Made by a program: the position numbers and the translations under genes | Notes under the pieces: model-generated | Databases searched by the model: none | Seen by the model: the letters and a program-made list of their open reading frames with translations, nothing else | Told to the model about the DNA's origin: nothing | Part shown: positions 9,835 to 17,176 of the stretch, one piece after another | Layout of the letters: each line of letters opens with the position of its first letter | How positions within the stretch are numbered: position 1 is the stretch's first letter | NCBI GenBank assembly: GCA_033762815.1 | Contig: JANRLF010000002.1 | Span: 186,001 to 250,000 of the forward strand | DNA from: JANRLF01 sp033762815 | GTDB taxonomy: Bacteria > Bacteroidota > Bacteroidia > Chitinophagales > CAIOSU01 | Direction of reading: 5' to 3' | Length of the DNA: 64,000 nucleotides

Positions 9835-10383
9835 TTATTGCTCTACCTTTCTGCCTGTGGCTACTCGTTGGTCGCGCTGTACTTGATTGAGCTTTTTCAT
9901 GTCAATCATTAAATGGGCATTACCGCTTTCAGGGGTAGTGTACCATACTTTACCATCATAGTTGATTTTGCCCACTTTGTTTTTCCAATCCGCAGCAGCA
10001 AGATAGTATCGGCCATCTTTATCCGGGTTCGGAACGAACATGAGGTAAGTCTCATCGCCTTTCTCAAAGCTGATGCCCATTCGGTTGTCAACGGGGTTGA
10101 ATACCAATACGCCTGGGGTTCCACGCCTTATCAATACTTCCTCCACCTTTTCCCCATTCACGATTTTTACTTTGCCCGAAACAATTTCGGTGCTGCTTTC
10201 TTCCAATTTGCGCTGCAATACTATATCATCGGAGAGGTAGAATTGTATCTTCTTTAAATCATCGTTGCTCCATTTCTTCTCATACTTTTCCTTGTCCGTT
10301 ATGGCTACCAGGCTTGGCATGCAAGAGTTGAACAATACAAGGGTAACTAGGGCAAAAAGTAAATAGGGGCGCATAATATTCAT
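9835..10383 (-). CDS. Hypothetical lipoprotein
   Basis: I do not recognise the family. The product (about 182 residues) has a hydrophobic signal sequence ending LFNSC, a fitting lipobox, then a soluble domain with regular beta-strand alternation (EVLIRRGTPGVLVFN, DETYLMFVPNP, GRYYLAAADW, KVWYTTPESGNAHLMIDM). It is most likely anchored in the envelope facing the periplasm. Starts at 10383 and 10374 are both plausible. A TACCTTTG box lies about 42 bp upstream. Confidence 0.75.
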   Translation of the reverse strand: MNIMRPYLLFALVTLVLFNSCMPSLVAITDKEKYEKKWSNDDLKKIQFYLSDDIVLQRKLEESSTEIVSGKVKIVNGEKVEEVLIRRGTPGVLVFNPVDNRMGISFEKGDETYLMFVPNPDKDGRYYLAAADWKNKVGKINYDGKVWYTTPESGNAHLMIDMKKLNQVQRDQRVATGRKVEQ

Positions 10384-10425
10384 TTTTTGTACAAGCGGCA
10401 ATTACCAATTTGTTTGCCAATTGGA

Positions 10426-10433
10426 CAAAGGTA
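10426..10433 (-). promoter_or_regulatory. -7 box TACCTTTG upstream of the lipoprotein gene
   Basis: Perfect TAnnTTTG element on the minus strand, 42 bp before the ATG at 10383. This promoter would give a conventional leader, unlike the nearby queD and HMA promoters. Confidence 0.5.
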
Positions 10434-10439
10434 GATTAT

Positions 10440-10697
10440 CCTCTTCCATTTATGTAAAACAGATTGGCGAAAACTTCAGTTGGTGTTTGCTTTCCGATAA
10501 GTATAGCAGTTTTCCTAGTTCCTGCTACGCTACTATGTTCGAGTTAAGTACTGTACAAAATTGCACATAGAAATGTCCCCTATATAGTCCATTCCGAATC
10601 ATTTGAAACAGTTATGGGGTAGGCGTGCACACTTGTAAAGTATATGTCAATTGGATAAAGTTGGCTTTATATTTTTGAAGTGTTAGGGTAATTAAGG
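10440..10697. other. Intergenic DNA without a recognised gene
   Basis: No open frame with a believable start or composition was seen on either strand. Near the right end a TATTTTTG sequence (10670-10677, plus strand) could be a weak -7 box pointing into the hairpin that follows, but there is no good -33 element. Otherwise I see nothing in this stretch. Confidence 0.4.
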
Positions 10698-10758
10698 TTT
10701 CCCCTACCGAGCGAAGATGAGGGCACGTCAGCACAATGGTGCCGCTTGGTAGGGGAAA
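10698..10758. ncRNA. Long bulged hairpin directly after the FAD oxidoreductase gene
   Basis: An outer perfect inverted repeat pairs TTTCCCCTACC (10698-10708) with GGTAGGGGAAA (10748-10758). The helix continues with GAGC (10709-10712) against GCTT (10744-10747, one G-U pair), then a 9-nt one-sided bulge (10713-10721), then GGCAC (10722-10726) against GTGCC (10739-10743), closed by a 12-nt loop. In all this gives about 20 base pairs. On the minus strand it begins one base after the stop codon of the FAD oxidoreductase. It lacks a U-run on either side, so it is not a classical terminator. It could be an mRNA-stabilising structure, a small RNA or a REP/MITE-like palindrome. Confidence 0.5.
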
Positions 10759-10759
10759 T

Positions 10760-11803
10760 TCATTTTAAGTAGTGGTTGAATCTCCTAATATCCACTTCCG
10801 CTAATAATTGTTTTCCTTCCTCTAAATGGTTTGTTAAATGCTCAGCAAAGTAAGGGGCTAGGGAAAAACCTTTGGTACCTAATCCATTGAAAATAGCCAA
10901 AGAAGGGTGGGAGGGATGCTTGCCTAAAATGGGCCTACGATCGATAACATTAGGTCTGAATGCCGATAGATGCTGCAATACTTTAAAGGGCTTTTGCGTT
11001 ATTGCGGCAACTTTAGTGGTCAGTTCTTCTAATTGATGCGCACTGGGGTATGGCTCACCGGCCTGCCATTCATTGGTGGAGCCTACATAATAACGGTTGT
11101 TTCCTTCAGGTATAATAAACAACCCCTTTAGTAATATCCTGTCTTCGGGCAATCCATCCATTTCAATAATGATGGCTTCTCCCTTAGCTTGCTTAAGGGG
11201 CAAATAATTGAACCAAGGGTTATTTTTTATCTGGCCACCCTCGCAGAATACGATATGTGTTGCTTGCCAATTTTGATAAGCTACCCAATTTTGCTGAATT
11301 TCCACTTGCTGGTAATCAAATTGATTTTCAATAAGATATCCCATCTGTTTGAAATAATTTCTGCAAGTATTATGTATGGCCCTAGGATGCAACTGGCAGG
11401 TATGCTTTATTTCGATAGCACCATAAGGGGCATCCAATACCAATTTATCTTTATCTAGCAGCCTCACATGATTTTTCAAATCATTGGCTCGTTCATCAAA
11501 GAATCTTCTATCCTCTGGATTGATAAAATAGCGGTGGATGGGTCGTAGGCTTATGCATTGGTCACCTAATTCATTTTCCAATGCTGTATAATACTGCGTC
11601 GAATAAGGTAGTAGCTCATCAATACGCCAGGTAAAGCTAAGCTTCTTTCCTGTTACTGGATTAACGACCGCACCTGCTGCCAATGACGGAATATGCGGGG
11701 TATAGGCATCGATAATTTTAATGCGCTTGCCTCTTTTAATAAGAGCAAGTGCGAGTGCAGAGCCGGCGATGCCTTGCCCTACGATAAGGTAATCGAGTTT
11801 CAT
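10760..11803 (-). CDS. FAD-dependent oxidoreductase, D-amino-acid/glycine oxidase (DAO) family
   Basis: The N-terminus has the dinucleotide-binding motif YLIVGQGIAGSALAL, followed by AAGAVVNPVTGKKLSFTW and a C-terminal FNGLGTKGFSLAPYFA, the pattern of DAO-fold flavoenzymes (ThiO, DadA, and the C-terminal half of MnmC). The 347-residue length suits a stand-alone oxidase. It probably oxidises a small amine or amino acid. Its start overlaps the purE stop by 4 bp (ATGA), so it is translationally coupled to purK-purE; why it belongs to a purine operon is not evident. A long hairpin follows its stop codon. Confidence 0.8.
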   Translation of the reverse strand: MKLDYLIVGQGIAGSALALALIKRGKRIKIIDAYTPHIPSLAAGAVVNPVTGKKLSFTWRIDELLPYSTQYYTALENELGDQCISLRPIHRYFINPEDRRFFDERANDLKNHVRLLDKDKLVLDAPYGAIEIKHTCQLHPRAIHNTCRNYFKQMGYLIENQFDYQQVEIQQNWVAYQNWQATHIVFCEGGQIKNNPWFNYLPLKQAKGEAIIIEMDGLPEDRILLKGLFIIPEGNNRYYVGSTNEWQAGEPYPSAHQLEELTTKVAAITQKPFKVLQHLSAFRPNVIDRRPILGKHPSHPSLAIFNGLGTKGFSLAPYFAEHLTNHLEEGKQLLAEVDIRRFNHYLK

Positions 11804-12315
11804 CCCTTAAAGTTGGATGGGAAGTGCTGCCTTAAATGGTCAACGGATTCCAGTACCTTATCTGCCAGGGCTGCTTTGTAGGCTTGCAAATGCTTGTCCA
11901 CTATTTCCTCCGAGGTGGCAATGATTTGGGCAGCCAAAATCCCTGCATTTTTGCCCCCATTCAGTGCCACGGTAGCCACGGGTACGCCAGCTGGCATCTG
12001 AAGGATGGATAGCATGGAATCCCAGCCATCGATGGAGTTGGATGATTTCACCGGTACGCCAATTACGGGCAAAGTTGTTAAAGAAGCCACCATTCCCGGC
12101 AAATGTGCGGCACCACCCGCACCAGCAATAATTACTTTTAGCCCGCGTTCCCTGGCTGTCTGTGCATACCGAAACATGCGCTCAGGTGTACGGTGGGCCG
12201 ATACAACCGTTAGTTCAAATGTCACACCCAACTCGGTCAAAATATCGGCTGCTTCCTGCATCACGTTTAGGTCCGATTGGCTACCCATTATTATACCCAC
12301 TACTGGCTGGCTCAT
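11800..12315 (-). CDS. purE: N5-carboxyaminoimidazole ribonucleotide mutase PurE
   Basis: Converts N5-CAIR to CAIR in de novo purine synthesis. Typical motifs are GIIMGSQSDLNVM, the phosphate/substrate loop VSAHRTPERM, IIAGAGGAAHLPGMVAS and the SILQMPAGVPVATVA block. At 171 residues it is a class I (mutase) enzyme working with PurK, which is encoded immediately upstream with a 4-bp overlap. It overlaps the downstream FAD oxidoreductase by 4 bp as well. Confidence 0.97.
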   Translation of the reverse strand: MSQPVVGIIMGSQSDLNVMQEAADILTELGVTFELTVVSAHRTPERMFRYAQTARERGLKVIIAGAGGAAHLPGMVASLTTLPVIGVPVKSSNSIDGWDSMLSILQMPAGVPVATVALNGGKNAGILAAQIIATSEEIVDKHLQAYKAALADKVLESVDHLRQHFPSNFKG

Positions 12316-13448
12316 GTTATGGCTTTTAAGGTTTGTTTCACAATTTGTGCTTTTTCCTTGGCTTTTTCCAAGTCGGGGTCGGTAATGGTAATATGGCCCA
12401 TTTTCCGGAAAGGCTTGGTTTTCTTTTTGCCATACAGATGGATATTTACTCCGGGTATGGCCATGGCGGTCTCCAAACCTTCATAATGCACAGGCCCCTC
12501 AAAACCTGGTTCGCCTAATAGGTTCACCATTACAGCAGGCAGTTTTATCGCCGTGTCTCCTAAAGGCATATTGAGTATGGCGCGCAAGTGCTGCTCATAT
12601 TGGGACACCATATTAGCCTCAATAGTGTGGTGCCCACTATTATGTGGGCGGGGAGCTACCTCGTTTATCAATACTTCACCGTCTTTGGTGAGGAACATTT
12701 CCACTGCAAGTAAGCCTATAATACCCAAATTTTCAGCTACTTGAATAGCAATATTTACTGCTTTACTTTCAATATCATTTTTAATGTTGGCAGGGGAAAA
12801 AAGATACTCCACCAAATTTTTTTCAGGATGGAAATCCATTTCCACAGCTGGGAAAGCCGCCATATCTCCATTGGCATTTCGCGCGACGATTACCGCCAAT
12901 TCCTTTTCAAAGGCTATCATCTGTTCCAATACCGATGGTTGTTCAAAGGCATTTGGGTAATCTTTCTCGGAAACAATCTTATGCACCCCCCGACCGTCAT
13001 AACCCTCTTTCCTCAACTTCTGAACGGCTGGCAAGAAAGCCAGATATTGGGCCAGTTCATCTTTATGTTGAAGCAAATAATAAGGAGCGGTAGGAAGATG
13101 GTGCTGTTTGTAAAAATCTTTTTGTAAACCCTTGTCTTGTACAAGTTTAATTACATGTGGTTGTGGAAATACTTTAATTCCTTCTTTTTCTAGTTGCTCT
13201 AGAGCTGCAACATTTACATTCTCTATTTCAATGGTGAGTATATCTACCTGTTTGCCAAAATGGTAAACCGTGTCATAGTTCTTCAACGAGCCTACTTGAA
13301 ACTCTTTGGCGAGGTATCGGCAAGGGGCATCGGTATCAGGATCCAATACAAATATTTCCAAATCAAGGTTTACCGCCGCCTGAATCAGCATACGGCCAAG
13401 CTGGCCGCCCCCCAATATTCCTAACCGCAAGCCTTGCTTGTAATACAT
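12312..13448 (-). CDS. purK: N5-carboxyaminoimidazole ribonucleotide synthase PurK
   Basis: ATP-grasp enzyme that makes N5-CAIR from AIR, ATP and bicarbonate. The N-terminus shows LGILGGGQLGRML; the ATP-grasp core contains RKEGYDGRGV, VLEQMIAFEKELAVIV and EVAPRPHNSGHHTIEA. Length (378 aa) is normal. It is the first gene of the purK-purE-FAD oxidoreductase operon. A TAATTTTG box lies 14 bp upstream of the ATG. Confidence 0.97.
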   Translation of the reverse strand: MYYKQGLRLGILGGGQLGRMLIQAAVNLDLEIFVLDPDTDAPCRYLAKEFQVGSLKNYDTVYHFGKQVDILTIEIENVNVAALEQLEKEGIKVFPQPHVIKLVQDKGLQKDFYKQHHLPTAPYYLLQHKDELAQYLAFLPAVQKLRKEGYDGRGVHKIVSEKDYPNAFEQPSVLEQMIAFEKELAVIVARNANGDMAAFPAVEMDFHPEKNLVEYLFSPANIKNDIESKAVNIAIQVAENLGIIGLLAVEMFLTKDGEVLINEVAPRPHNSGHHTIEANMVSQYEQHLRAILNMPLGDTAIKLPAVMVNLLGEPGFEGPVHYEGLETAMAIPGVNIHLYGKKKTKPFRKMGHITITDPDLEKAKEKAQIVKQTLKAIT

Positions 13449-13462
13449 CGTTTTTCTTTGTG

Positions 13463-13470
13463 CAAAATTA
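13463..13470 (-). promoter_or_regulatory. -7 box TAATTTTG upstream of purK
   Basis: TAnnTTTG match on the minus strand, 14 bp before the purK ATG. It overlaps the last codons of the upstream Hsp15-like gene, so purK has its own promoter despite the close spacing. Confidence 0.45.
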
Positions 13471-13842
13471 AAATTTTGGCCTCAACTTATCCATGCCGCG
13501 CCGCTCTTTCTTGGTAGGCCTACCTTCGCACCGCTCTCGTTTTGGAAATAGGTAGAATGCACTTTCCTCAGGATTATCGGGCATGGGTGGCGATAAATCT
13601 TCATAGCAAGCCTGGGCGTCGGGTGCACCTACCCTTTTTTCGATCAATTTTTCTACTTTCCAAACCTTTTTAATGGGCCCTATGGAAAAACTCACTGTTT
13701 CACCTACTTTCAGTTGATAAGCGGCTTTAACACTGTTGCCATCCACTTTCACCTTACCTGCTGCACATGCCTCGGTTGCTAAGCTTCTGGTTTTGAAAGC
13801 CCGTACCGCCCACAGCCATTTATCTATCCGCAGTTTGTCCAT
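13468..13842 (-). CDS. S4-domain RNA-binding protein, Hsp15-like
   Basis: The N-terminal S4 domain is clear (RIDKWLWAVRAFKTRSLATE, then GKVKVDGNSVKAAY), followed by a C-terminal basic tail, the layout of Hsp15 (HslR), which binds stalled 50S subunits carrying peptidyl-tRNA. The tail FPKRERCEGRPTKKERR is strongly basic. It is upstream of purK on the same strand, separated by 19 bp. Its promoter box ends four bases before the ATG. Confidence 0.85.
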   Translation of the reverse strand: MDKLRIDKWLWAVRAFKTRSLATEACAAGKVKVDGNSVKAAYQLKVGETVSFSIGPIKKVWKVEKLIEKRVGAPDAQACYEDLSPPMPDNPEESAFYLFPKRERCEGRPTKKERRGMDKLRPKF

Positions 13843-13846
13843 ATAG

Positions 13847-13854
13847 CAAAGTTA
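13847..13854 (-). promoter_or_regulatory. -7 box TAACTTTG upstream of the Hsp15-like gene
   Basis: Perfect TAnnTTTG element with a four-base spacer (CTAT) to the ATG at 13842, a third case of the leaderless geometry in this window. Confidence 0.65.
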
Positions 13855-13952
13855 AATGGAAACATTTAATGCTAAGATATCTTTGTTTTACACCACTACA
13901 TACTAGAAGTGCACAGTTATAAACTTTGCATTGCGAGCTTTGGATTAATTCA

Positions 13953-13960
13953 TAGCTTTG
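13953..13960 (+). promoter_or_regulatory. -33/-7 promoter (TTG-N19-TAGCTTTG) of the Kelch/T9SS gene
   Basis: TAGCTTTG is preceded at exactly 19 bp by TTG (13931-13933), the standard Bacteroidota primary sigma factor layout. The ATG follows after 13 bases of mostly A. Confidence 0.55.
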
Positions 13961-13973
13961 AAAAAAAACATTT

Positions 13974-16745
13974 ATGAAAAGGGGTTTCTTCATTACGATA
14001 TTATCTTTTTTTGTGTACTCTACAACATTCGGTCAGAATGTATGGACACAATTGAACGATGCGCCATTCAGTGGCAGAATTACAAGCGTTGCCTTCGGTA
14101 TAGATTTAAATGCTGATGGGACAAATGACAAAGGTTACTGGGGAACAGGATGGGATTTTGATACTGCCGAGTACAATGACTTTTGGGAGTATGATGTGGC
14201 AACGGATAGCTGGACACAAAAGGCAAATGTTCCAGGACCAAATAGAAGGGAAGCATTTGGCTTTTCTATTGATGGTAAGGGGTATCTTGGTGCAGGAGCC
14301 GTTGGTTTTCCTGGTACTTTCCTGGGTGACTTCTATGAGTTTGATCCAATCGCCAATACCTGGACTGCAAAGGCCAACCTACCAGGGCTTCCAAGATGGG
14401 GGGCAATAGGGGTTGCAGTTAATGGAAAAGGCTATATGGGTTTTGGAGCTACCGGCACCGTAGGTACACCGTTCCTTTCTGACTTTTGGGAATATGATCC
14501 TATCTTGGATACTTGGAGCCAAAAAGCTTCTTGCCAGGGTTCAGGCCGGGTTGAAGCAGGTGCTTTTGCTATAAATTTAAATGGGAGTCCCACTGATGGT
14601 CGTGTTTATGTTAGCTGCGGCAGAAACAACAGTGTTAGATTTAAAGATTTATGGGAGTTTAATCCAACGCTAAATCAATGGACGCAGAAATCAAATTATC
14701 CTGGAGCTGAACGAGATGTATTAGCAGCTTTTTCTGTAAATGGAAAGGGGTTTATTGGATTGGGTAGAGATGCAAGCGGATTTAGCAGCGATATGTATGA
14801 ATATGATCCAATCGCCGATAATTGGTTGATAATGTCAAGTTTCCCTGGCACTCCAAGAATAAGCCCTGCAACGTTTGTAGTGGGTGATAGCGTTTACATT
14901 TTGGGTGGATTTGATACCGCTGCATTATCTGAGATGTATAGATATGTGCCGTTTTTGAGAGGATATAATACCATTAGGGGAAACATATTTGCCGATGCCA
15001 ATCTTAACTGCCAAATCGATACCAATGAGTATGGTTTAAACCAATGGATTGTGCAGGCTATACCAGGTCCTTATTATGGCTCCACGGATACTTTAGGCAA
15101 TTATTTTGTATTGGTGGATACCGGAACTTATAGTTTATCGATACTTCCAAATACTCTTCAAGCCCAGCTTACAGAAGTCACTTGCCCAGCCAATAATGTA
15201 TGGCAAGTGCATTTTGATACAACTGGGGTAGACACCATGGGTTTTAACTTTGCACTTGAAGTTTCCCCATGCAGCTTATTGGATGTTGCTATCACAAGTT
15301 CTGGTAGAAGAAGATGTTTTCCCAATTTTGACATAATCACTTATTGTAATCATGGGTTTTCAGCGGTAGCTAATGCGGAAATAACCCTAACATTGCCAGA
15401 AGAAGTGGTGCTTCTAAATGCAAGTGCTCCGTATGGCTATGATGTGGATTCAAATATAGTATTCGCTGTTGGGGATGTTTTGCCAGGTCAATGTAATGAC
15501 ATTCAAGTTACTTTGGAGGTGTCTTGTGATGACCCGTTTGATTTAGGCCGTACCGTATGTACGGAAGTACGCATCACTCCCGATAACAATTGTATAACTC
15601 CTGATTCGATGTGGAGCGGAGCACATCTACAGGCAAACATATCTTGTTTGACTGCCGATACCGCATTAGTGACAATTACAAATGTTGGTGTAGGCGATAT
15701 GTCTGATTCTACAGCTTATCGCATCTTTCTTGATCAGACTCAAGTGTTCTTAGGTAATGTTTTGTTAGATTCAGGCGCTTCGTTCACATTGTTCATACCA
15801 ACGAACGGTGCTACAGTTCGTGTAGAAGCCGACCAACCGGATTTTGATCCACAGCATTTTACTGATGTAGCTTGGTTAGAAGGATGTGGTTTAGATGTGC
15901 CTATTCCAGTTAGTACTGGCATTGTTCCGTTGTTTGTGCTTGGCGACGAAGAATCCAATATAGATATCAACTGCCAAACTATTATAGGTTCTTGGGACCC
16001 AAATGACAAACAGGTTTTCCCTACAGGGCTAACTGAAGATCATTTTGTAAAGCCTGGCACAACACTTAACTATTTAATTCGTTTTCAGAATACTGGTACT
16101 GATACTGCTTTCAATATTGTTGTTATTGATACTGTATCGGAACATATTGATCCGGCTAGTATTGTAGTTACCGGAGCCTCACATCCATATACTTTATCTG
16201 TAAGCGGATTAGGAGTACCTGTATTGCGCTTTTCTTTTGACAATATCCTTTTGCCCGATAGCAATGTCAATTTGTTAGGTAGCCAAGGGTTTATAAGTTT
16301 CAACGCTATACCTTATTCAAACACTGCTTTGGAAACCCAGATAACTAATTTTGCCGACATATATTTTGATTTTAATCCACCAGTGCGTACAAATACCGTA
16401 TTCAATATAATATCTAACTACGAGGATATAGATAATTCTGCGCAAATTGTTAACGGTGTACTATTATATACTACTATCCAAGAGGCGGTGTCATCAAGCA
16501 ACGTTCGTGTTTTCCCAAATCCTTCAACAGGGCAGTTCTTTATCGCAATGGACAACGCTGCAGAAGGTGATGTTGAATTTATTTTGAATGACCTTTCTGG
16601 ACGGATAGTATGGCAGCAAAAACAGCAGATTACAAAGGGTAATATGTTGTTACCTTTTGACATTAAATCTTTAAGTTCTGGCATGTACTTGCTAAACATT
16701 AGGGAAAGCAACAACTTTACTACCTATAAGGTATTGATTGAATGA
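13974..16745 (+). CDS. Secreted Kelch-repeat protein with DUF7619-like and T9SS sorting domains
   Basis: A 923-residue surface or secreted protein. After a signal peptide (cut after TTFGQ) come about six Kelch blades with the pattern DFWEYDPxxDTWxxKAxxPG...GKGYxGxG, predicted to form a beta-propeller. A middle region has Ig/CARDB-like strands, and residues about 670-810 match the DUF7619 type seen next to T9SS tails (SWDPNDKQVFPTG, LNYLIRFQNTGTDTA, FADIYFDFNPPVRTNTV). The C-terminus is a type A T9SS sorting domain starting at VFPNPSTGQF and ending in MYLLNIRESNNFTTYKVLIE. It is exported by the type IX system; ligand unknown. Its stop overlaps the next start (ATGA). Confidence 0.9.
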   Translation: MKRGFFITILSFFVYSTTFGQNVWTQLNDAPFSGRITSVAFGIDLNADGTNDKGYWGTGWDFDTAEYNDFWEYDVATDSWTQKANVPGPNRREAFGFSIDGKGYLGAGAVGFPGTFLGDFYEFDPIANTWTAKANLPGLPRWGAIGVAVNGKGYMGFGATGTVGTPFLSDFWEYDPILDTWSQKASCQGSGRVEAGAFAINLNGSPTDGRVYVSCGRNNSVRFKDLWEFNPTLNQWTQKSNYPGAERDVLAAFSVNGKGFIGLGRDASGFSSDMYEYDPIADNWLIMSSFPGTPRISPATFVVGDSVYILGGFDTAALSEMYRYVPFLRGYNTIRGNIFADANLNCQIDTNEYGLNQWIVQAIPGPYYGSTDTLGNYFVLVDTGTYSLSILPNTLQAQLTEVTCPANNVWQVHFDTTGVDTMGFNFALEVSPCSLLDVAITSSGRRRCFPNFDIITYCNHGFSAVANAEITLTLPEEVVLLNASAPYGYDVDSNIVFAVGDVLPGQCNDIQVTLEVSCDDPFDLGRTVCTEVRITPDNNCITPDSMWSGAHLQANISCLTADTALVTITNVGVGDMSDSTAYRIFLDQTQVFLGNVLLDSGASFTLFIPTNGATVRVEADQPDFDPQHFTDVAWLEGCGLDVPIPVSTGIVPLFVLGDEESNIDINCQTIIGSWDPNDKQVFPTGLTEDHFVKPGTTLNYLIRFQNTGTDTAFNIVVIDTVSEHIDPASIVVTGASHPYTLSVSGLGVPVLRFSFDNILLPDSNVNLLGSQGFISFNAIPYSNTALETQITNFADIYFDFNPPVRTNTVFNIISNYEDIDNSAQIVNGVLLYTTIQEAVSSSNVRVFPNPSTGQFFIAMDNAAEGDVEFILNDLSGRIVWQQKQQITKGNMLLPFDIKSLSSGMYLLNIRESNNFTTYKVLIE

Positions 16746-17152
16746 TGAGGTATTTATTGCATTATAGAAGGCTGGACTATCTTTTGATAGCCAGCTTTCT
16801 CTTTTATTTAACATCCTGTGGGCAAAAAACTTTTAATAAGGAAAAGGAAAGTTTCAATATTGACATGAATCAGCATATAGAAGATCAACCTTCCTTACAT
16901 GACAGCTCCTTATTCAATATAAAAATATCATATAACAACCAAACCCTTTGGGGATATCAAATTTACAAAGGGGAAAAATTGTTGATTAACCAAACTTCTA
17001 TTCCAGGTATTCAAGGCAATCTAGGTTTCCAAACTAAAGAACAAGCCTTAAAGACAGCTTTGCTCGTACGCGATAAGCTTTTACAGGGTCAAATGCCTCC
17101 TACAGTGATTGAAAGCGAATTGGATAGCTTAGGGGTTTTGCCAGCCAAGTAG
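16742..17152 (+). CDS. DUF4907-like lipoprotein
   Basis: A 136-residue lipoprotein: signal sequence then LTSCGQKT (lipobox C). The mature part contains GYQIYKGEKLLINQTSIPGI, GNLGFQTKEQALKTALLV and a C-terminal MPPTVIESELDSLGVL, which I recognise as the DUF4907 pattern. The function of that family is unknown. Its ATG overlaps the stop of the Kelch/T9SS gene by 4 bp, so the two are translationally coupled and may act together. Confidence 0.7.
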   Translation: MMRYLLHYRRLDYLLIASFLFYLTSCGQKTFNKEKESFNIDMNQHIEDQPSLHDSSLFNIKISYNNQTLWGYQIYKGEKLLINQTSIPGIQGNLGFQTKEQALKTALLVRDKLLQGQMPPTVIESELDSLGVLPAK

Positions 17153-17163
17153 AGCCAAAATTG

Positions 17164-17171
17164 TACCTTTG
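17164..17171 (+). promoter_or_regulatory. -7 box TACCTTTG upstream of the ABC-F gene
   Basis: Perfect TAnnTTTG match ending five bases (CCCCA) before the ATG at 17177, again implying a very short or absent leader. Confidence 0.6.
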
Positions 17172-17176
17172 CCCCA

